Positions 24,463 through 33,539 of a stretch of 64,000 bases of DNA are shown piece by piece. The DNA lies in NCBI RefSeq assembly GCF_002563955.1, contig NZ_PDJE01000001.1, positions 682,001 to 746,000 on the forward strand. Direction: 5' to 3'. Numbering within the stretch: position 1 is the stretch's first letter; the number at the start of each line of letters is the position of its first letter. The notes under the pieces were generated by a model. It worked only from the letters and a program-made list of their open reading frames with translations, did no database searches and was not told the origin of the DNA. Position numbers and translations under genes: made by a program. Origin of the DNA: Paramicrobacterium agarici. Lineage in GTDB: Bacteria > Actinomycetota > Actinomycetes > Actinomycetales > Microbacteriaceae.

Positions 24463-27400
24463 ATGGCGCAGCATCCTGTTTTCGACTCCGTCGATCTCGG
24501 CTCGACCGACGTGCGCACGCGCGCGATCGACCGCTACAAGTACGCGCACGACGCCTCGCACTACCTGCTTGTTCCCGATACGGTGCTCGTGCCGCACGAC
24601 GCGGCCGACGTCGCACGCATCTTTCGCGCCGCGCGGGACGCTGGCAGGGCGCTGACCTTCCGCTCGGGCGGCACGAGCCTCTCGGGGCAGGGGGTTTCGG
24701 GCGACGTCATGGTCGACGTCAGGCACCATTTTCGCGGCATCTGGATCGAAGACGACGGCCGCGTGGTTCGCGTGCAGCCGGGCGCGACGGTGCGCAACGT
24801 CAATGCCAGGCTCGCGCGGCACCGCACCAAGCTCGGCCCCGACCCGGCGAGCGAGATCGCGTGCACGATCGGCGGCGTCATCGCGAACAACTCCAGCGGC
24901 ATGCACTGCGGCACGACGCAGAACTCCTACCGCACAATCGCGTCGATGGTGCTCGTGCTGCCAAGCGGCACCGTGATCGACACCGCGGATGCTGACGCCG
25001 ACGACCAGCTGCGTCAGCGCGAACCCGCGATGCACGCCGGTCTCATCGCGCTGCGCGACCGACTGCGCAGCAACCCCGACTCGGTCGAGACCGTCGCCCA
25101 CCAGTTCTCGATGAAGAACACCATGGGCTACGGCCTCAACGCGCTGCTCGACTTCGACGCCCCGATCGATATGCTGCAGCACCTCGTGATCGGCAGCGAG
25201 GGCACCCTCGCGTTCGTCGCGGAGGCGCGGTTTCAGACGGTCCCGGCGTACTCGCACGTCGCGACCGGGCTGCTGGTCTTCGATACGCTGCGCGACGCCA
25301 TGGCCGCGCTGCCCGGCCTCGTCGACCACGGATTCGCGACGGTCGAGCTCATGGACGCCGAGTCGCTCCGCGTCGCCCAGACGCTGCGCGACGTGCCCGA
25401 GGTGATCGCGCAGCTCGACGTCGACGAGCACGCCGCGCTGCTCGTCGAGGTGCAGTCGGACTCCGCCGATGAGCTCGCTGCTCTGGCAGCATCCGCCCGT
25501 GATCATGCCGCCCAGCTACCGCTCTCGAGCAGCCCAGACCTCACGACAGACCCCGCCGAACGCGCCTCGCTGTGGACGGTGCGCAAGGGGCTCTACACGG
25601 CCATCGCCGGCAATCGCCCGTCGGGAACGAACGCGCTGCTCGAAGACATCGTCGTGCCCGTGGACAATCTGCTCGCCACGTGCGAGCGGCTCACCGAGCT
25701 GTTCGCGCGGCATGGCTATGAAGCATCCGTGATCTTCGGGCACGCGAAAGACGGCAACGTTCACTTCATGCTCAACGAGCGCTTCGACGACCCCGCCAGC
25801 GTCGCGCGCTACGAGCGGTTCACCGACGACCTGGTCGAGCTGGTGCTCGCCCAGCGCGGCTCGCTCAAGGCCGAGCACGGAACGGGTCGCATCATGGCAC
25901 CGTTCGTGCGGCGGCAATACGGCGATGAGCTATACGCGATCATGGTTGAGCTCAAGCGTCTGATCGACCCGGCGGGTATGTTGAATCCGGGCGTCGTGCT
26001 GAGCGATGACCCCGGCTCGTACATGCGTCACCTCAAGACCGCGCCGACCGTCGAGCCCGAGGTTGATCGCTGTGTCGAGTGCGGCTATTGCGAGCCGACG
26101 TGCCCGAGCCGCGACCTCACGACGACGCCGCGCCAGCGCATTGTGCTGCGTCGCGAGATCGAGCAGGCACGCGAGCGCGGCGACCTGTCGCTCGTCGCCG
26201 AGCTCACGGAGCAGTACGACTACGACGCCGTGCAGACGTGCGCCGTCGACGGCATGTGCGGCATCGCGTGCCCCGTCGACATCAACACGGGCGATCTCGT
26301 GCGGCGGTTGCGAAACGAGCAGGCGGATGCTGTCAGCGCGACGGCGTGGAAGACGGCGGCGAAGCACTGGGGCGCAGCGACGCAAGCGTGTCGTGCGGCG
26401 CTCACGGTTGCGAAGGTGCTGCCTGCTCCATTGGTGACGGGGGTGACGGATGCTGCGCGCGCGGCGCTCGGCGCAGACACCGTGCCGCGCTACACGGCGG
26501 ATCTCCCGCGCGGCGGCACTGCTCCGCTTGTGGCCTCTGCTTCACACTCGGTGCCCGCCACAGGAAACTGTGGCGAACACAGGACGGCTCCCCAGATTCG
26601 TCCTGCACTCGGCACAAGGTCCTCTGCCCCGCGCGCCGCCGACGTGGTCTTCTTCAGCTCGTGCGTTGGCACCATGTTCGGTCCCGCGACACCTTCTCAT
26701 GTGCGCGCCACAAACGTCGAACGTGAGAAGACGACAGAGGCGCGCCATGCAGCATCCGCCGAATCTCGCGCAGAGGGCGCCGGAAGCGGAAGCTGCGGTG
26801 AGAGCGGCGACGGCGTGCGGCACGCGATGGTGCGCCTTCTCGAGCACGCGGGCATCGGCATGATCGTTCCGCGGCAGGCGGGCAGCCTCTGCTGCGGAAC
26901 CCCGTGGAAGTCCAAGGGCTACGCGAGCGGATACGCCGCAATGGCGACGCGCGTGATCGACAGTCTGCTCGACGCGAGCCGCGGCGGCGCGGTACCGATC
27001 GTGTGCGACGGAGCATCCTGCACCGAGGGCCTGCTCGTCATGGTTGACCAGATGCGTGCTTCTCGCCCCGAGGTCGAGGCGCTGCGTATTGAAGATGCCA
27101 CGCAGTTCGTCGCGCGTGACGTGCTGCCGTTGATCGAGGCAGGTGCGCAGCAGTTGAGCACGACGCACTCCCGCGACGAGGTCGATGCTGATAGCAGTTC
27201 CTCGGCGACCGCCTGCTATTCGCCCGGAACCCCCGCTCGCGCGAAGCTGCGCCGCATCGCCGTGCACCCCACCTGTGCGACGGAGGCGATCGGCGCCACG
27301 CGCGCGCTTACGACGATCGCCGAGGCGGTGGCCGACGAAGCGTACGTTCCGGTGGATTGGGGGTGCTGCGCTTTTGCCGGAGACCGAGGGATGCTGCATC

Positions 27401-27579
27401 CGGAACTGACAGCGAGTGCGACGGTGCCGGAGGCCGCTGAGGTGCAGCGCTGCCATGCCGACGATCCCTTCGACGCGTTCGCTTCGGCAAACCGCCCGTG
27501 CGAGATGGCGATGTCCCGTGCGACGGGCAAGCCGTACCGTCATGTGCTCGAGCTGCTCGCCGACCAGCTCGATGCGTAG
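24463..27579 (+). CDS. FAD/Fe-S D-lactate dehydrogenase-like oxidoreductase (Dld-II/GlcDF fusion)
   Basis: A 1038-residue fusion. Residues about 30-230 form an FAD_binding_4 domain (FRSGGTSLSGQ, PGATVRNVN, GGVIANNSSG), followed by an FAD-oxidase C domain to about 520 ending in HGTGRIMAPFV. Two 4Fe-4S clusters follow (CVECGYCEPTCP near 536, CAVDGMCGIACP near 593), then a CCG-rich half (FFSSCVG, SLCCGTPW, HPTC, WGCCAFAGD). Such enzymes oxidise D-lactate or 2-hydroxyglutarate and pass electrons to quinone. Three low-complexity stretches at about residues 685-735, 740-775 and 905-930 interrupt the CCG half; each contains a DNA palindrome (see repeats). The gene is divergent from the Eis gene. Confidence 0.88.
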   Translation: MAQHPVFDSVDLGSTDVRTRAIDRYKYAHDASHYLLVPDTVLVPHDAADVARIFRAARDAGRALTFRSGGTSLSGQGVSGDVMVDVRHHFRGIWIEDDGRVVRVQPGATVRNVNARLARHRTKLGPDPASEIACTIGGVIANNSSGMHCGTTQNSYRTIASMVLVLPSGTVIDTADADADDQLRQREPAMHAGLIALRDRLRSNPDSVETVAHQFSMKNTMGYGLNALLDFDAPIDMLQHLVIGSEGTLAFVAEARFQTVPAYSHVATGLLVFDTLRDAMAALPGLVDHGFATVELMDAESLRVAQTLRDVPEVIAQLDVDEHAALLVEVQSDSADELAALAASARDHAAQLPLSSSPDLTTDPAERASLWTVRKGLYTAIAGNRPSGTNALLEDIVVPVDNLLATCERLTELFARHGYEASVIFGHAKDGNVHFMLNERFDDPASVARYERFTDDLVELVLAQRGSLKAEHGTGRIMAPFVRRQYGDELYAIMVELKRLIDPAGMLNPGVVLSDDPGSYMRHLKTAPTVEPEVDRCVECGYCEPTCPSRDLTTTPRQRIVLRREIEQARERGDLSLVAELTEQYDYDAVQTCAVDGMCGIACPVDINTGDLVRRLRNEQADAVSATAWKTAAKHWGAATQACRAALTVAKVLPAPLVTGVTDAARAALGADTVPRYTADLPRGGTAPLVASASHSVPATGNCGEHRTAPQIRPALGTRSSAPRAADVVFFSSCVGTMFGPATPSHVRATNVEREKTTEARHAASAESRAEGAGSGSCGESGDGVRHAMVRLLEHAGIGMIVPRQAGSLCCGTPWKSKGYASGYAAMATRVIDSLLDASRGGAVPIVCDGASCTEGLLVMVDQMRASRPEVEALRIEDATQFVARDVLPLIEAGAQQLSTTHSRDEVDADSSSSATACYSPGTPARAKLRRIAVHPTCATEAIGATRALTTIAEAVADEAYVPVDWGCCAFAGDRGMLHPELTASATVPEAAEVQRCHADDPFDAFASANRPCEMAMSRATGKPYRHVLELLADQLDA
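26556..26575. repeat. In-frame palindrome 1 within the D-lactate dehydrogenase gene
   Basis: CGCCACAG-GAAA-CTGTGGCG is a perfect 8-bp stem closed by a GAAA tetraloop. It lies in a stretch coding for a low-complexity, non-conserved linker before FFSSCVG, so it looks like an inserted palindromic element tolerated in frame. Confidence 0.6.
26693..26730. repeat. In-frame palindrome 2 within the D-lactate dehydrogenase gene
   Basis: CTTCTCA (26693-26699) and TGAGAAG (26724-26730) pair perfectly, and GT/AC continues the stem after one T-G wobble. The surrounding codons encode a charged low-complexity linker between the conserved FFSSCVG and VRLLEHAGIGM segments. Confidence 0.55.
27191..27219. repeat. 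In-frame palindrome 3 within the D-lactate dehydrogenase gene
   Basis: ATAGCAG (27191-27197) and CTGCTAT (27213-27219) form a perfect 7-bp stem with a 15-base loop. It encodes part of a Ser-rich linker just before the conserved IAVHPTC segment. Confidence 0.5.
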
Positions 27580-27718
27580 AGGCGCCGCGCCATCGCCTTC
27601 GGTTTCGTGGGAAGATCTGAGTCAGGCCGAAGATCGGCGGTCGGCCCGGCGGCGTGCAAGCGACGAGGTGCCGCGCGGCGCGCGTGTGAAGCAGAGACGA
27701 CGAGGAGCGTAGGCATCG

Positions 27719-28651
27719 GTGATTGGAACAGCCAGCGCTGAGCGCATCCTTCTGCTGTCGACTGTTGCGCGCGAGGGCAGCATGACGGCAGCCGCCGAAT
27801 CTGCCGGATACTCGGTATCTGCGATCTCGCAGCAGATCCGAAAGCTGGAGCTTGAGGCGGGTGTGCCGCTGCTTCAACGGCATAGCAGAGGAATCTTCCT
27901 GACGGATGCCGGGCGCGCGGTCGTCGAGCATGCGGAGCGCATTCAAGGCCAGATGAAGTCGCTGCAGCACTCGCTTGACGACATCATCGGCCTTCGCTCG
28001 GGCACGCTGCGCATGGGAACCTTTCCGACCGCGGGGTCGTCGTTGCTCCCCGCGGCCATCAGTGGCTTTCGCAAGGCGCACCCGTTCGTTGAACTCACGG
28101 TTCGAAGCTTTCGCAAGGTGCCGCTTCTCAACATGCTGACGAACCGAGACATCTCCATGAGCTTGCTGTGGGAGTACCCCTGGTCGCGAATCGACCACCC
28201 GAACCTCGACCTCGTGCACCTCATGGATGACCCGACCGATCTCGTTGTCTCGCACAACCACCCCATGGCCGAGCGCGAGTCCGTGTCGGTGAGTGAGCTC
28301 GTCGACGAGGTGTGGGTGATCCGTGCCGAGAAGCATCCCGTCATGGAAGCGATCATCCGGGCGTCGAACAAGGTCGGCTTCGAGCCGAAGGTTGCTTACG
28401 AGGCAAACGACTATCAGGAGGCCCAGGCGATGGTGGCCGTCGGGCTGGGTGTGGCACTGGTGCCGCGCCTCGCGCTCAGCGTGCAGCGGAGCGACGTCAA
28501 GGTCATCCCGCTGACGGGAATCGTTCCCCGGCGGCGCATCATGCTCGCGAGACTGGCGGACGGCGTGCCGAACCCGGCCGAGCTCGCCATGGTGAAGATG
28601 CTGATCGAGGCGGCGCAGGATCTGAGCTCGGCCGGTCAGCCCAGATCGTGA
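27719..28651 (+). CDS. LysR-family transcriptional regulator
   Basis: A 310-residue LysR-type regulator. The N-terminal HTH covers residues about 5-65 (STVAREGSMTAAAESAGYSVSAISQQIRKLE), and a periplasmic-binding-like effector domain follows. GTG is used as start, with GAGGAG 12 bases upstream. Its end overlaps that of the convergent MFS gene by 16 bases. LysR proteins commonly control catabolic operons for organic acids (TcuR is one), so it is a good candidate activator for the genes at 28636-38021, with the AT-rich divergent region at 31030-31080 as a probable target. The effector cannot be inferred from sequence. Confidence 0.88.
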   Translation: MIGTASAERILLLSTVAREGSMTAAAESAGYSVSAISQQIRKLELEAGVPLLQRHSRGIFLTDAGRAVVEHAERIQGQMKSLQHSLDDIIGLRSGTLRMGTFPTAGSSLLPAAISGFRKAHPFVELTVRSFRKVPLLNMLTNRDISMSLLWEYPWSRIDHPNLDLVHLMDDPTDLVVSHNHPMAERESVSVSELVDEVWVIRAEKHPVMEAIIRASNKVGFEPKVAYEANDYQEAQAMVAVGLGVALVPRLALSVQRSDVKVIPLTGIVPRRRIMLARLADGVPNPAELAMVKMLIEAAQDLSSAGQPRS

Positions 28652-29838
28652 TCTCCGGTGGCCGTATCGGTTGACGAATCGGGAAGAGCCGCGCTCGACC
28701 AAGCGGCGACAACGAGGGTTCCGGCCGCCGCGAGAAGCACGCCTACCGCACCGCTCGCCACGGCGAGTACGCCGAGCGCGGCTGGCAGCGCAGTCTGCCC
28801 GACGCGGTTCGCCGCGAGCCGGAGCGACATCGCCAGGCCCCGCGTTCCCGGCGGCGCCAGCTCCGAGATCCATGAGAGTGTGATGGGCTGGCAGATCCCG
28901 ATGAAGAAGCCGTAGACCGCAGACAGCGCGATGAGCGCGGGCTGAGGTACCGGCATCACTGTGGCGGCAAGAGCGAGCGCCGAGATCGCGATGCTCCCGA
29001 CGACGAGACGACGTCGCCCGCTGCGCCTGACAAGCACACCGAGAAACAGCCGCGACAGCATGGATGCTGCAGAACGAACGACGAGCATCACACTGACGGT
29101 CACCGTCGTCAGCTCCCGCTCGTGACCGAGCAGCGGCATGTACACCACGAAGAGGTCGATCGTCGCCAGAACGATGCTGGTGGCGATGAGAGCTCGAATG
29201 ACTCCGTTGATGCGCAGCAGGGACATCGTCGTCGTCACGAGATGGCGTTGCTTCTCGAGCCGCTGGCGGGGGCTGCTCTTCATCACCGACGCCAGTGCCA
29301 GCATAACGATGCTGGTGCCGATCGAAATCACCAGAATGGTCTCAATGGGCGGCATCTCTGGGCGGTCGCTCGGGAGTGCGAGAAGCAGCGGCCCGAGGGT
29401 CTGGCCCAGGGACGCGGCAAACGTGTAGTACCCGAAGACGGAGTCTGCCCTGCCTCCTGCGAACCGGTTCGCCAGAACCCCTTGCGTCGAGAGGACCGTT
29501 GACAGGTGTCCAATGCCCACGAGCACTGTCGAGAGAATCAGGAGTGGGACGCTTTGTGTGAAGAGCAGGGCGACTACGGATGCCGCAAGCATCGCGGTGG
29601 GCCCGGCGACCAGCAACGGACGCTCGCCGATGCGATCCATGACGTGCCCGATGGGAAGGGCGAGCAACAGTGAGGGCAGAGCAAAAGCGGCGGTGAGTAC
29701 GCCGAGGACGCTTCCCGATCCGCCGGCGTCGAGAACCGCGTACGAGAGTGTCGGTCGCAACCCGAACGAGAGAGTCTGAACGAACACCGCTTGAATCAGC
29801 ACGAGCGTGAACTGGACGCGCGGTGTCACGTCATCCAT
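28636..29838 (-). CDS. MFS transporter
   Basis: A 400-residue 12-helix major facilitator protein. Motif A-like GHVMDRIGERPLLV lies near residue 65, and LVRRSGRRRLVVG in the second half is the matching loop. The start is the ATG at 29838; GAGGAG touches it directly, so translation may really begin at the GTG four codons later. It is followed on the same strand by nothing and preceded by the Ldh-family gene 46 bases upstream, so those two form an operon. It may export or import an intermediate of the acid pathway; its subfamily does not tell the substrate. Confidence 0.82.
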   Translation of the reverse strand: MDDVTPRVQFTLVLIQAVFVQTLSFGLRPTLSYAVLDAGGSGSVLGVLTAAFALPSLLLALPIGHVMDRIGERPLLVAGPTAMLAASVVALLFTQSVPLLILSTVLVGIGHLSTVLSTQGVLANRFAGGRADSVFGYYTFAASLGQTLGPLLLALPSDRPEMPPIETILVISIGTSIVMLALASVMKSSPRQRLEKQRHLVTTTMSLLRINGVIRALIATSIVLATIDLFVVYMPLLGHERELTTVTVSVMLVVRSAASMLSRLFLGVLVRRSGRRRLVVGSIAISALALAATVMPVPQPALIALSAVYGFFIGICQPITLSWISELAPPGTRGLAMSLRLAANRVGQTALPAALGVLAVASGAVGVLLAAAGTLVVAAWSSAALPDSSTDTATGDHDLG

Positions 29839-29884
29839 CTCCTCACGATCTCAGCACGACTCATGCGTATCGGCAACGGCCTTC

Positions 29885-30949
29885 TCAGGATCCTGCCACT
29901 GCGACCAATCTGTTGTCTACGTTTAGAGAAACTGCAAGCTCGTTTAGGTCGCTCACCGTGCGCTCGGGCAGCTGCACTCCCTCGAGCCGAGCGCGCTCGA
30001 GATTCTCGCTCTCGTGATCGCCCGGCACGAAGATCCGCGCGCTGTCGGCGGCGAGTGGTCCCCAGACCGTCAACTCGACAAGATCGTCGGCGCGCTTCAG
30101 GAGCTCGTCTCGCGGGAGGCATGCGTCGGTCTTGATGGCAATGACCAGATGGCCGCACCGGCTGCGCCCAGTCGCAGAGTATGGCCCCACCACCTGATCG
30201 GCATAGCCGCTGCCCGTCAGAACGCCGGCGAGCATGTCGATCATGAAGGAGATGCCGTAGCCCTTATGCTCGCCGATCGGCTGCAGCGTTCCCTGCAGGG
30301 CGGCATGAGGATCGGTAGTCGCCCGGCCCTCAGCATCGAGGGCCCATGTGTCGGGAATGTCTGCGTCATTCTGAATGGCCGCGTAGATCTTTCCACGTGC
30401 AACCATCGAGTTCGAGATGTCGAGGACGACTGAGCCGTGCGGACCTCCGGGGGTCGCGATCGACCACGGATTGGACCCCACCGTCTTGGCGAGGCCGCCC
30501 CACGGGGCCATCGATGGGCTGCTGTTCGTCAGAAGAATTCCCACGTAGCCGCGCTCGGCCATGGAGCGCGTCCAGTGGCCCGCCGTTCCGAAGTGGTTGC
30601 TGTTGCGGACCCCGACGGCGCCGATGCCGAATCGCTCGGCATTCTCCATGGCGCGCGACATCGCGCGGTCAACGAGCACTTGTCCGATGCCGTCGCGACC
30701 GTCGAGGATGGTCATCGCGCCAGCATCGGTGACGACGACCGGATCTGTGCGGGCGGACATCGCTCCCGAGCTGAGCCGTGCGGAGTACCAGGGCAATCGC
30801 AGCATCCCGTGAGACTCGTGCCCGCCCATGTCTGCAGCGACAAGGCTGGCGCTGACGATCTCGGCATCCGGCTCAGGGACTCCCTGCGCGGTGAGGATGC
30901 TCGTGGCGAAGTCGCTCAGCTGCTGCGACGAGAACCGCTGACGTGTCAT
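29885..30949 (-). CDS. Ldh-family (malate/L-sulfolactate type) NAD(P) dehydrogenase
   Basis: A 354-residue member of the Ldh2/MDH2 family (ComC, YlbC, malate/ureidoglycolate/sulfolactate dehydrogenases), unrelated in fold to classical lactate dehydrogenase. The signature GGHESHGMLRLPWY near residue 37 carries the catalytic His, and NSNHFGTAGHW near residue 119 and APWGG..KTVGSNPW near residue 150 form the cofactor and substrate site. These enzymes reversibly oxidise 2-hydroxy acids to 2-oxo acids. It is divergent from the PrpF-type isomerase operon across a 200-base AT-rich region, which suggests the hydroxy acid is part of the same pathway. Confidence 0.9.
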   Translation of the reverse strand: MTRQRFSSQQLSDFATSILTAQGVPEPDAEIVSASLVAADMGGHESHGMLRLPWYSARLSSGAMSARTDPVVVTDAGAMTILDGRDGIGQVLVDRAMSRAMENAERFGIGAVGVRNSNHFGTAGHWTRSMAERGYVGILLTNSSPSMAPWGGLAKTVGSNPWSIATPGGPHGSVVLDISNSMVARGKIYAAIQNDADIPDTWALDAEGRATTDPHAALQGTLQPIGEHKGYGISFMIDMLAGVLTGSGYADQVVGPYSATGRSRCGHLVIAIKTDACLPRDELLKRADDLVELTVWGPLAADSARIFVPGDHESENLERARLEGVQLPERTVSDLNELAVSLNVDNRLVAVAGS

Positions 30950-31029
30950 GCGAAACCTTTCCTCGTCGGTGAGTGCGCCTCCGGAGATAACGGCGGGAGG
31001 CCCACGACGATCCTCGCACGCAGATTTCG

Positions 31030-31080
31030 CATTTAGTAAAACTTAAAAATCATTCAAGTACTTCGATATTGCTTAAGTGG
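31030..31080. promoter_or_regulatory. AT-rich divergent promoter region between the ldh-type and prpF-type genes
   Basis: This stretch is far richer in A and T than its surroundings. It contains ACTTAA and TTAAGT as outer inverted arms and the palindrome AAGTACTT near 31056. LysR regulators bind AT-rich interrupted palindromes in such places, so it is a candidate target of the LysR gene at 27719. No exact promoter boxes are assigned. Confidence 0.4.
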
Positions 31081-31149
31081 CGCAACCTGGCCATATTAGG
31101 GAGATGCCGCGCACTGCGTCGGCGAGCAGATGACCAGAAAGGCAAAGCG

Positions 31150-32304
31150 ATGCGTGTACCTGCCGTTTTCATGCGCGGCGGAACGAGCAAAGCGCTCTTC
31201 TTCCACGAGGCTGACCTTCCCGAGGATCCACGGGTGCGGGACCAGTTCATCCTCGCCGCGTACGGCAGCCCGGATCCCTTTCGTCGCCAGATTGACGGCG
31301 TCGGCGGAGCGGCGTCGTCCACGAGCAAAGTCGCTGTCATCAGCGACGGTCGCGAGCAGGGCGTCGACGTTCTCTACGAGTTCGGGCAGGTGGGAATCGA
31401 TCAGCGGATCATCGACCGCCGTGGCAATTGCGGCAATATCTCGTCGGCCGTGGGCCCGTTCGCCGTCGACGAAGGTCTCGTCGAGGCGACGGACCCGATG
31501 ACCGTCGTGCGCTTTCTCAATGTCAATACGGGCAAGGTCATCGTCGCTCACGTGCCGACGAAAGGCGGCCGGTTCGATCCGAATGGAGAATTCGAGCTCC
31601 CGGGCGTGCCTGGGCGCGGCTCGGCTGTAAAACTCGACTACCTCGAACCCGGCGGATCGGTCACCGGGCGGCTTCTGCCTACCGGAAACGCGGTGGACCA
31701 GCTCGATGTTCCTGGTCTCGGCACGATCGATGTCTCACTCGTCGACGCCGCAAATCCGCTTGTCTTCGTGAGGTGGCGCGACGTCGGCCTCGATGGAACA
31801 GAGACGGCTGCTCAACTCGACGCAGACCAGGAGTTTCGTGCGCGCGCCGAGGCGATTCGTGCGCAGGCATCAGTGCTGGCAGGAATCGCTCCGTCTGCGG
31901 CAGAGGCTACGGCGCAGGCGCCGTCCGTCCCCAAACTGTCATTTGTCGGACCCCCGCGCGACTACACGGCTGCGAACGGTCACTCATACTCCGCGGAGCA
32001 GATGAGCGTTCGAGCAGCCATGATGTCGATGGGGTGGTTGCATCCGTCATACCCGCTGACGGGCGCGATCGCGACGAGTGTAGCGTCTCGCATCACAGGA
32101 ACCCTCGTGAACGAGGCGATACGTTCGGACTCTGACTCGGTAGTCATCGGGCACCAATCAGGATTGCTCCCGATGGAAGTCGACGTCGAGTTCGGCGATA
32201 CGGGCTGGTTCGCGCGCAGTGCGTCCGGATTCCGCACGGCCCGCCGGTTGTTCGAAGGCGCGGTCCTCGTGCCAGACGAGCGCCTGGACCAGTCAATGGT
32301 GTGA
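31150..32304 (+). CDS. PrpF-family aconitate/methylaconitate isomerase-like protein
   Basis: A 384-residue protein of the PrpF/DUF453 family, whose members move a double bond in unsaturated tricarboxylates (2-methylaconitate isomerase, 4-oxalomesaconate tautomerase). Family motifs are VFMRGGTSKALFF at the N-terminus, DGVGGAASSTSKVAV near residue 50, RGNCGNISSAVGPF near residue 97 with a likely active-site Cys, and a later M-x-x-H-P pattern (MGWLHPSYPLTGAI). The ATG at 31150 is selected because the signature must be at the start. It heads an operon with the tricarboxylate transporter, so it probably acts on an aconitate-like intermediate. Confidence 0.88.
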   Translation: MRVPAVFMRGGTSKALFFHEADLPEDPRVRDQFILAAYGSPDPFRRQIDGVGGAASSTSKVAVISDGREQGVDVLYEFGQVGIDQRIIDRRGNCGNISSAVGPFAVDEGLVEATDPMTVVRFLNVNTGKVIVAHVPTKGGRFDPNGEFELPGVPGRGSAVKLDYLEPGGSVTGRLLPTGNAVDQLDVPGLGTIDVSLVDAANPLVFVRWRDVGLDGTETAAQLDADQEFRARAEAIRAQASVLAGIAPSAAEATAQAPSVPKLSFVGPPRDYTAANGHSYSAEQMSVRAAMMSMGWLHPSYPLTGAIATSVASRITGTLVNEAIRSDSDSVVIGHQSGLLPMEVDVEFGDTGWFARSASGFRTARRLFEGAVLVPDERLDQSMV

Positions 32305-32354
32305 GTCAGCCCCCAGCAGTCACAGAAATAGCAACGCACTACGAAGGAGTAGCG

Positions 32355-33467
32355 ATGTCCAAGAGGTTCAAAGGCATACTCGCTGCCGTCGCCCTCGGCG
32401 CGTCAGCAGCGATGACAATGACCGCGTGCAGCGGTCCGGCCCAGACACACGCCGGCGGCTCGGCCGAAGTCCCGAGCTCGATCGAGTTGGTCGTGCCCTT
32501 CTCCGCGGGAGGAGGCACCGATACATGGGCGCGGTTCGTCGCCCCGTACCTCGAGGAGAAGATCGAGGGCAATCCGAAGATCGTCGTCGAGAACCAGCCA
32601 GGCGGAGAATCGATCACCGGTGCGAACAAGTACGTCACCTCTGGCTCGACAGACGGCAGCAAGATGCTTGTCACGTCGGGCAGCACGTATCTTCCCGCCC
32701 TGCTGAATCGCGCTGAAGTGAAGTACGACTTCACCAAGCTGATTCCGATCGTCGTCAACGGAACGGGAGGCGCCGTCTACGTCTCGTCATCGACGGGTAT
32801 CACCAAGGCATCCGACCTCGCCGACTTCGACAAGACCCTCACGTACGGCGGCATCAGCGCAACGGGGAACGACCTCGTCACGCTGCTCGCCATGGACGTT
32901 CTCGACATCGATATCGACGCAACGTTCGGGTTCGAAGGGCGCGGTCCTGCGCGCCTTGCGCTTGAGCGCGGCGAGGTGAATCTCGACTATCAGACGACGT
33001 CGGCATTCTTGACACAGGTGCAGCCGATGATCGACGAAGGCAAAGCGACACCGCTGTTCTCGTTCGGTGTTCCCGAAGACGGAAAGATCGTCCGCGATCC
33101 GGCAATGCCCGATCTGCCGACGCTCGAGGAAGTGTACGAGAACCTCCACGGAGAAGCCCCGAGCGGAGAAGCGTACGACGCTTACCGCGCGTTCCTCTCG
33201 GCTGCGTACTTCTATCAGAAGGGCATCTGGGTGAACGAAGGTACGGACGACGCTATCGTCACGGCAATGCGCGACGCTGCAAAGGAGCTCTCGACCGACG
33301 AGGAGTTCGTTGAGAAGAGCAAGGACGCCCTGGGCGGCTACCCGCTGATCTCGGGAACGGACGCGCAAGAAGATCTGACCGCTGCGTTCGACGTCTCGGA
33401 CGCTGTCCGCAATTACACGCTCGATCTTCTGAAGAACTCGTACGACGTCACCGTCGATACGAAGTAG
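32355..33467 (+). CDS. TctC-type solute-binding lipoprotein of a tripartite tricarboxylate transporter
   Basis: A 370-residue extracytoplasmic binding protein of the Bug/TctC family. A signal peptide with a lipobox ends at Cys25 (MTMTAC), so it is a membrane-anchored lipoprotein. The mature start IELVVPFSAGGGTDTWAR is the family's ligand-binding signature, and NQPGGESITGANKY near residue 88 is the second. GAAGGAG precedes the ATG at 32355. It delivers a carboxylate to the TctAB membrane part encoded next. A strong hairpin follows its stop, which may make this protein more abundant than the membrane part. Confidence 0.92.
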   Translation: MSKRFKGILAAVALGASAAMTMTACSGPAQTHAGGSAEVPSSIELVVPFSAGGGTDTWARFVAPYLEEKIEGNPKIVVENQPGGESITGANKYVTSGSTDGSKMLVTSGSTYLPALLNRAEVKYDFTKLIPIVVNGTGGAVYVSSSTGITKASDLADFDKTLTYGGISATGNDLVTLLAMDVLDIDIDATFGFEGRGPARLALERGEVNLDYQTTSAFLTQVQPMIDEGKATPLFSFGVPEDGKIVRDPAMPDLPTLEEVYENLHGEAPSGEAYDAYRAFLSAAYFYQKGIWVNEGTDDAIVTAMRDAAKELSTDEEFVEKSKDALGGYPLISGTDAQEDLTAAFDVSDAVRNYTLDLLKNSYDVTVDTK

Positions 33468-33474
33468 CCAACGA

Positions 33475-33512
33475 GCCGGCTGGTCGGTTCCCTGCCGACC
33501 AGCCGGCCTTTT
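33475..33512 (+). terminator. Intercistronic terminator/attenuator between tctC-type and tctAB-type genes
   Basis: GCCGGCTGGTCGG (33475-33487) and CCGACCAGCCGGC (33495-33507) form a perfect 13-bp stem with a 7-base loop, followed by CTTTTCT. It begins seven bases after the binding-protein stop and ends before the TctA start, so it probably limits read-through within the operon. Confidence 0.85.
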
Positions 33513-33539
33513 CTCCTCTATTGCCAAGGTTGTCAATTC

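Noticed and set aside
27560..31150. Mobile-element or prophage borders around the acid-catabolism region
   Set aside because: No transposase, integrase, tRNA target or flanking direct repeats were seen, and codon style matches the neighbours.
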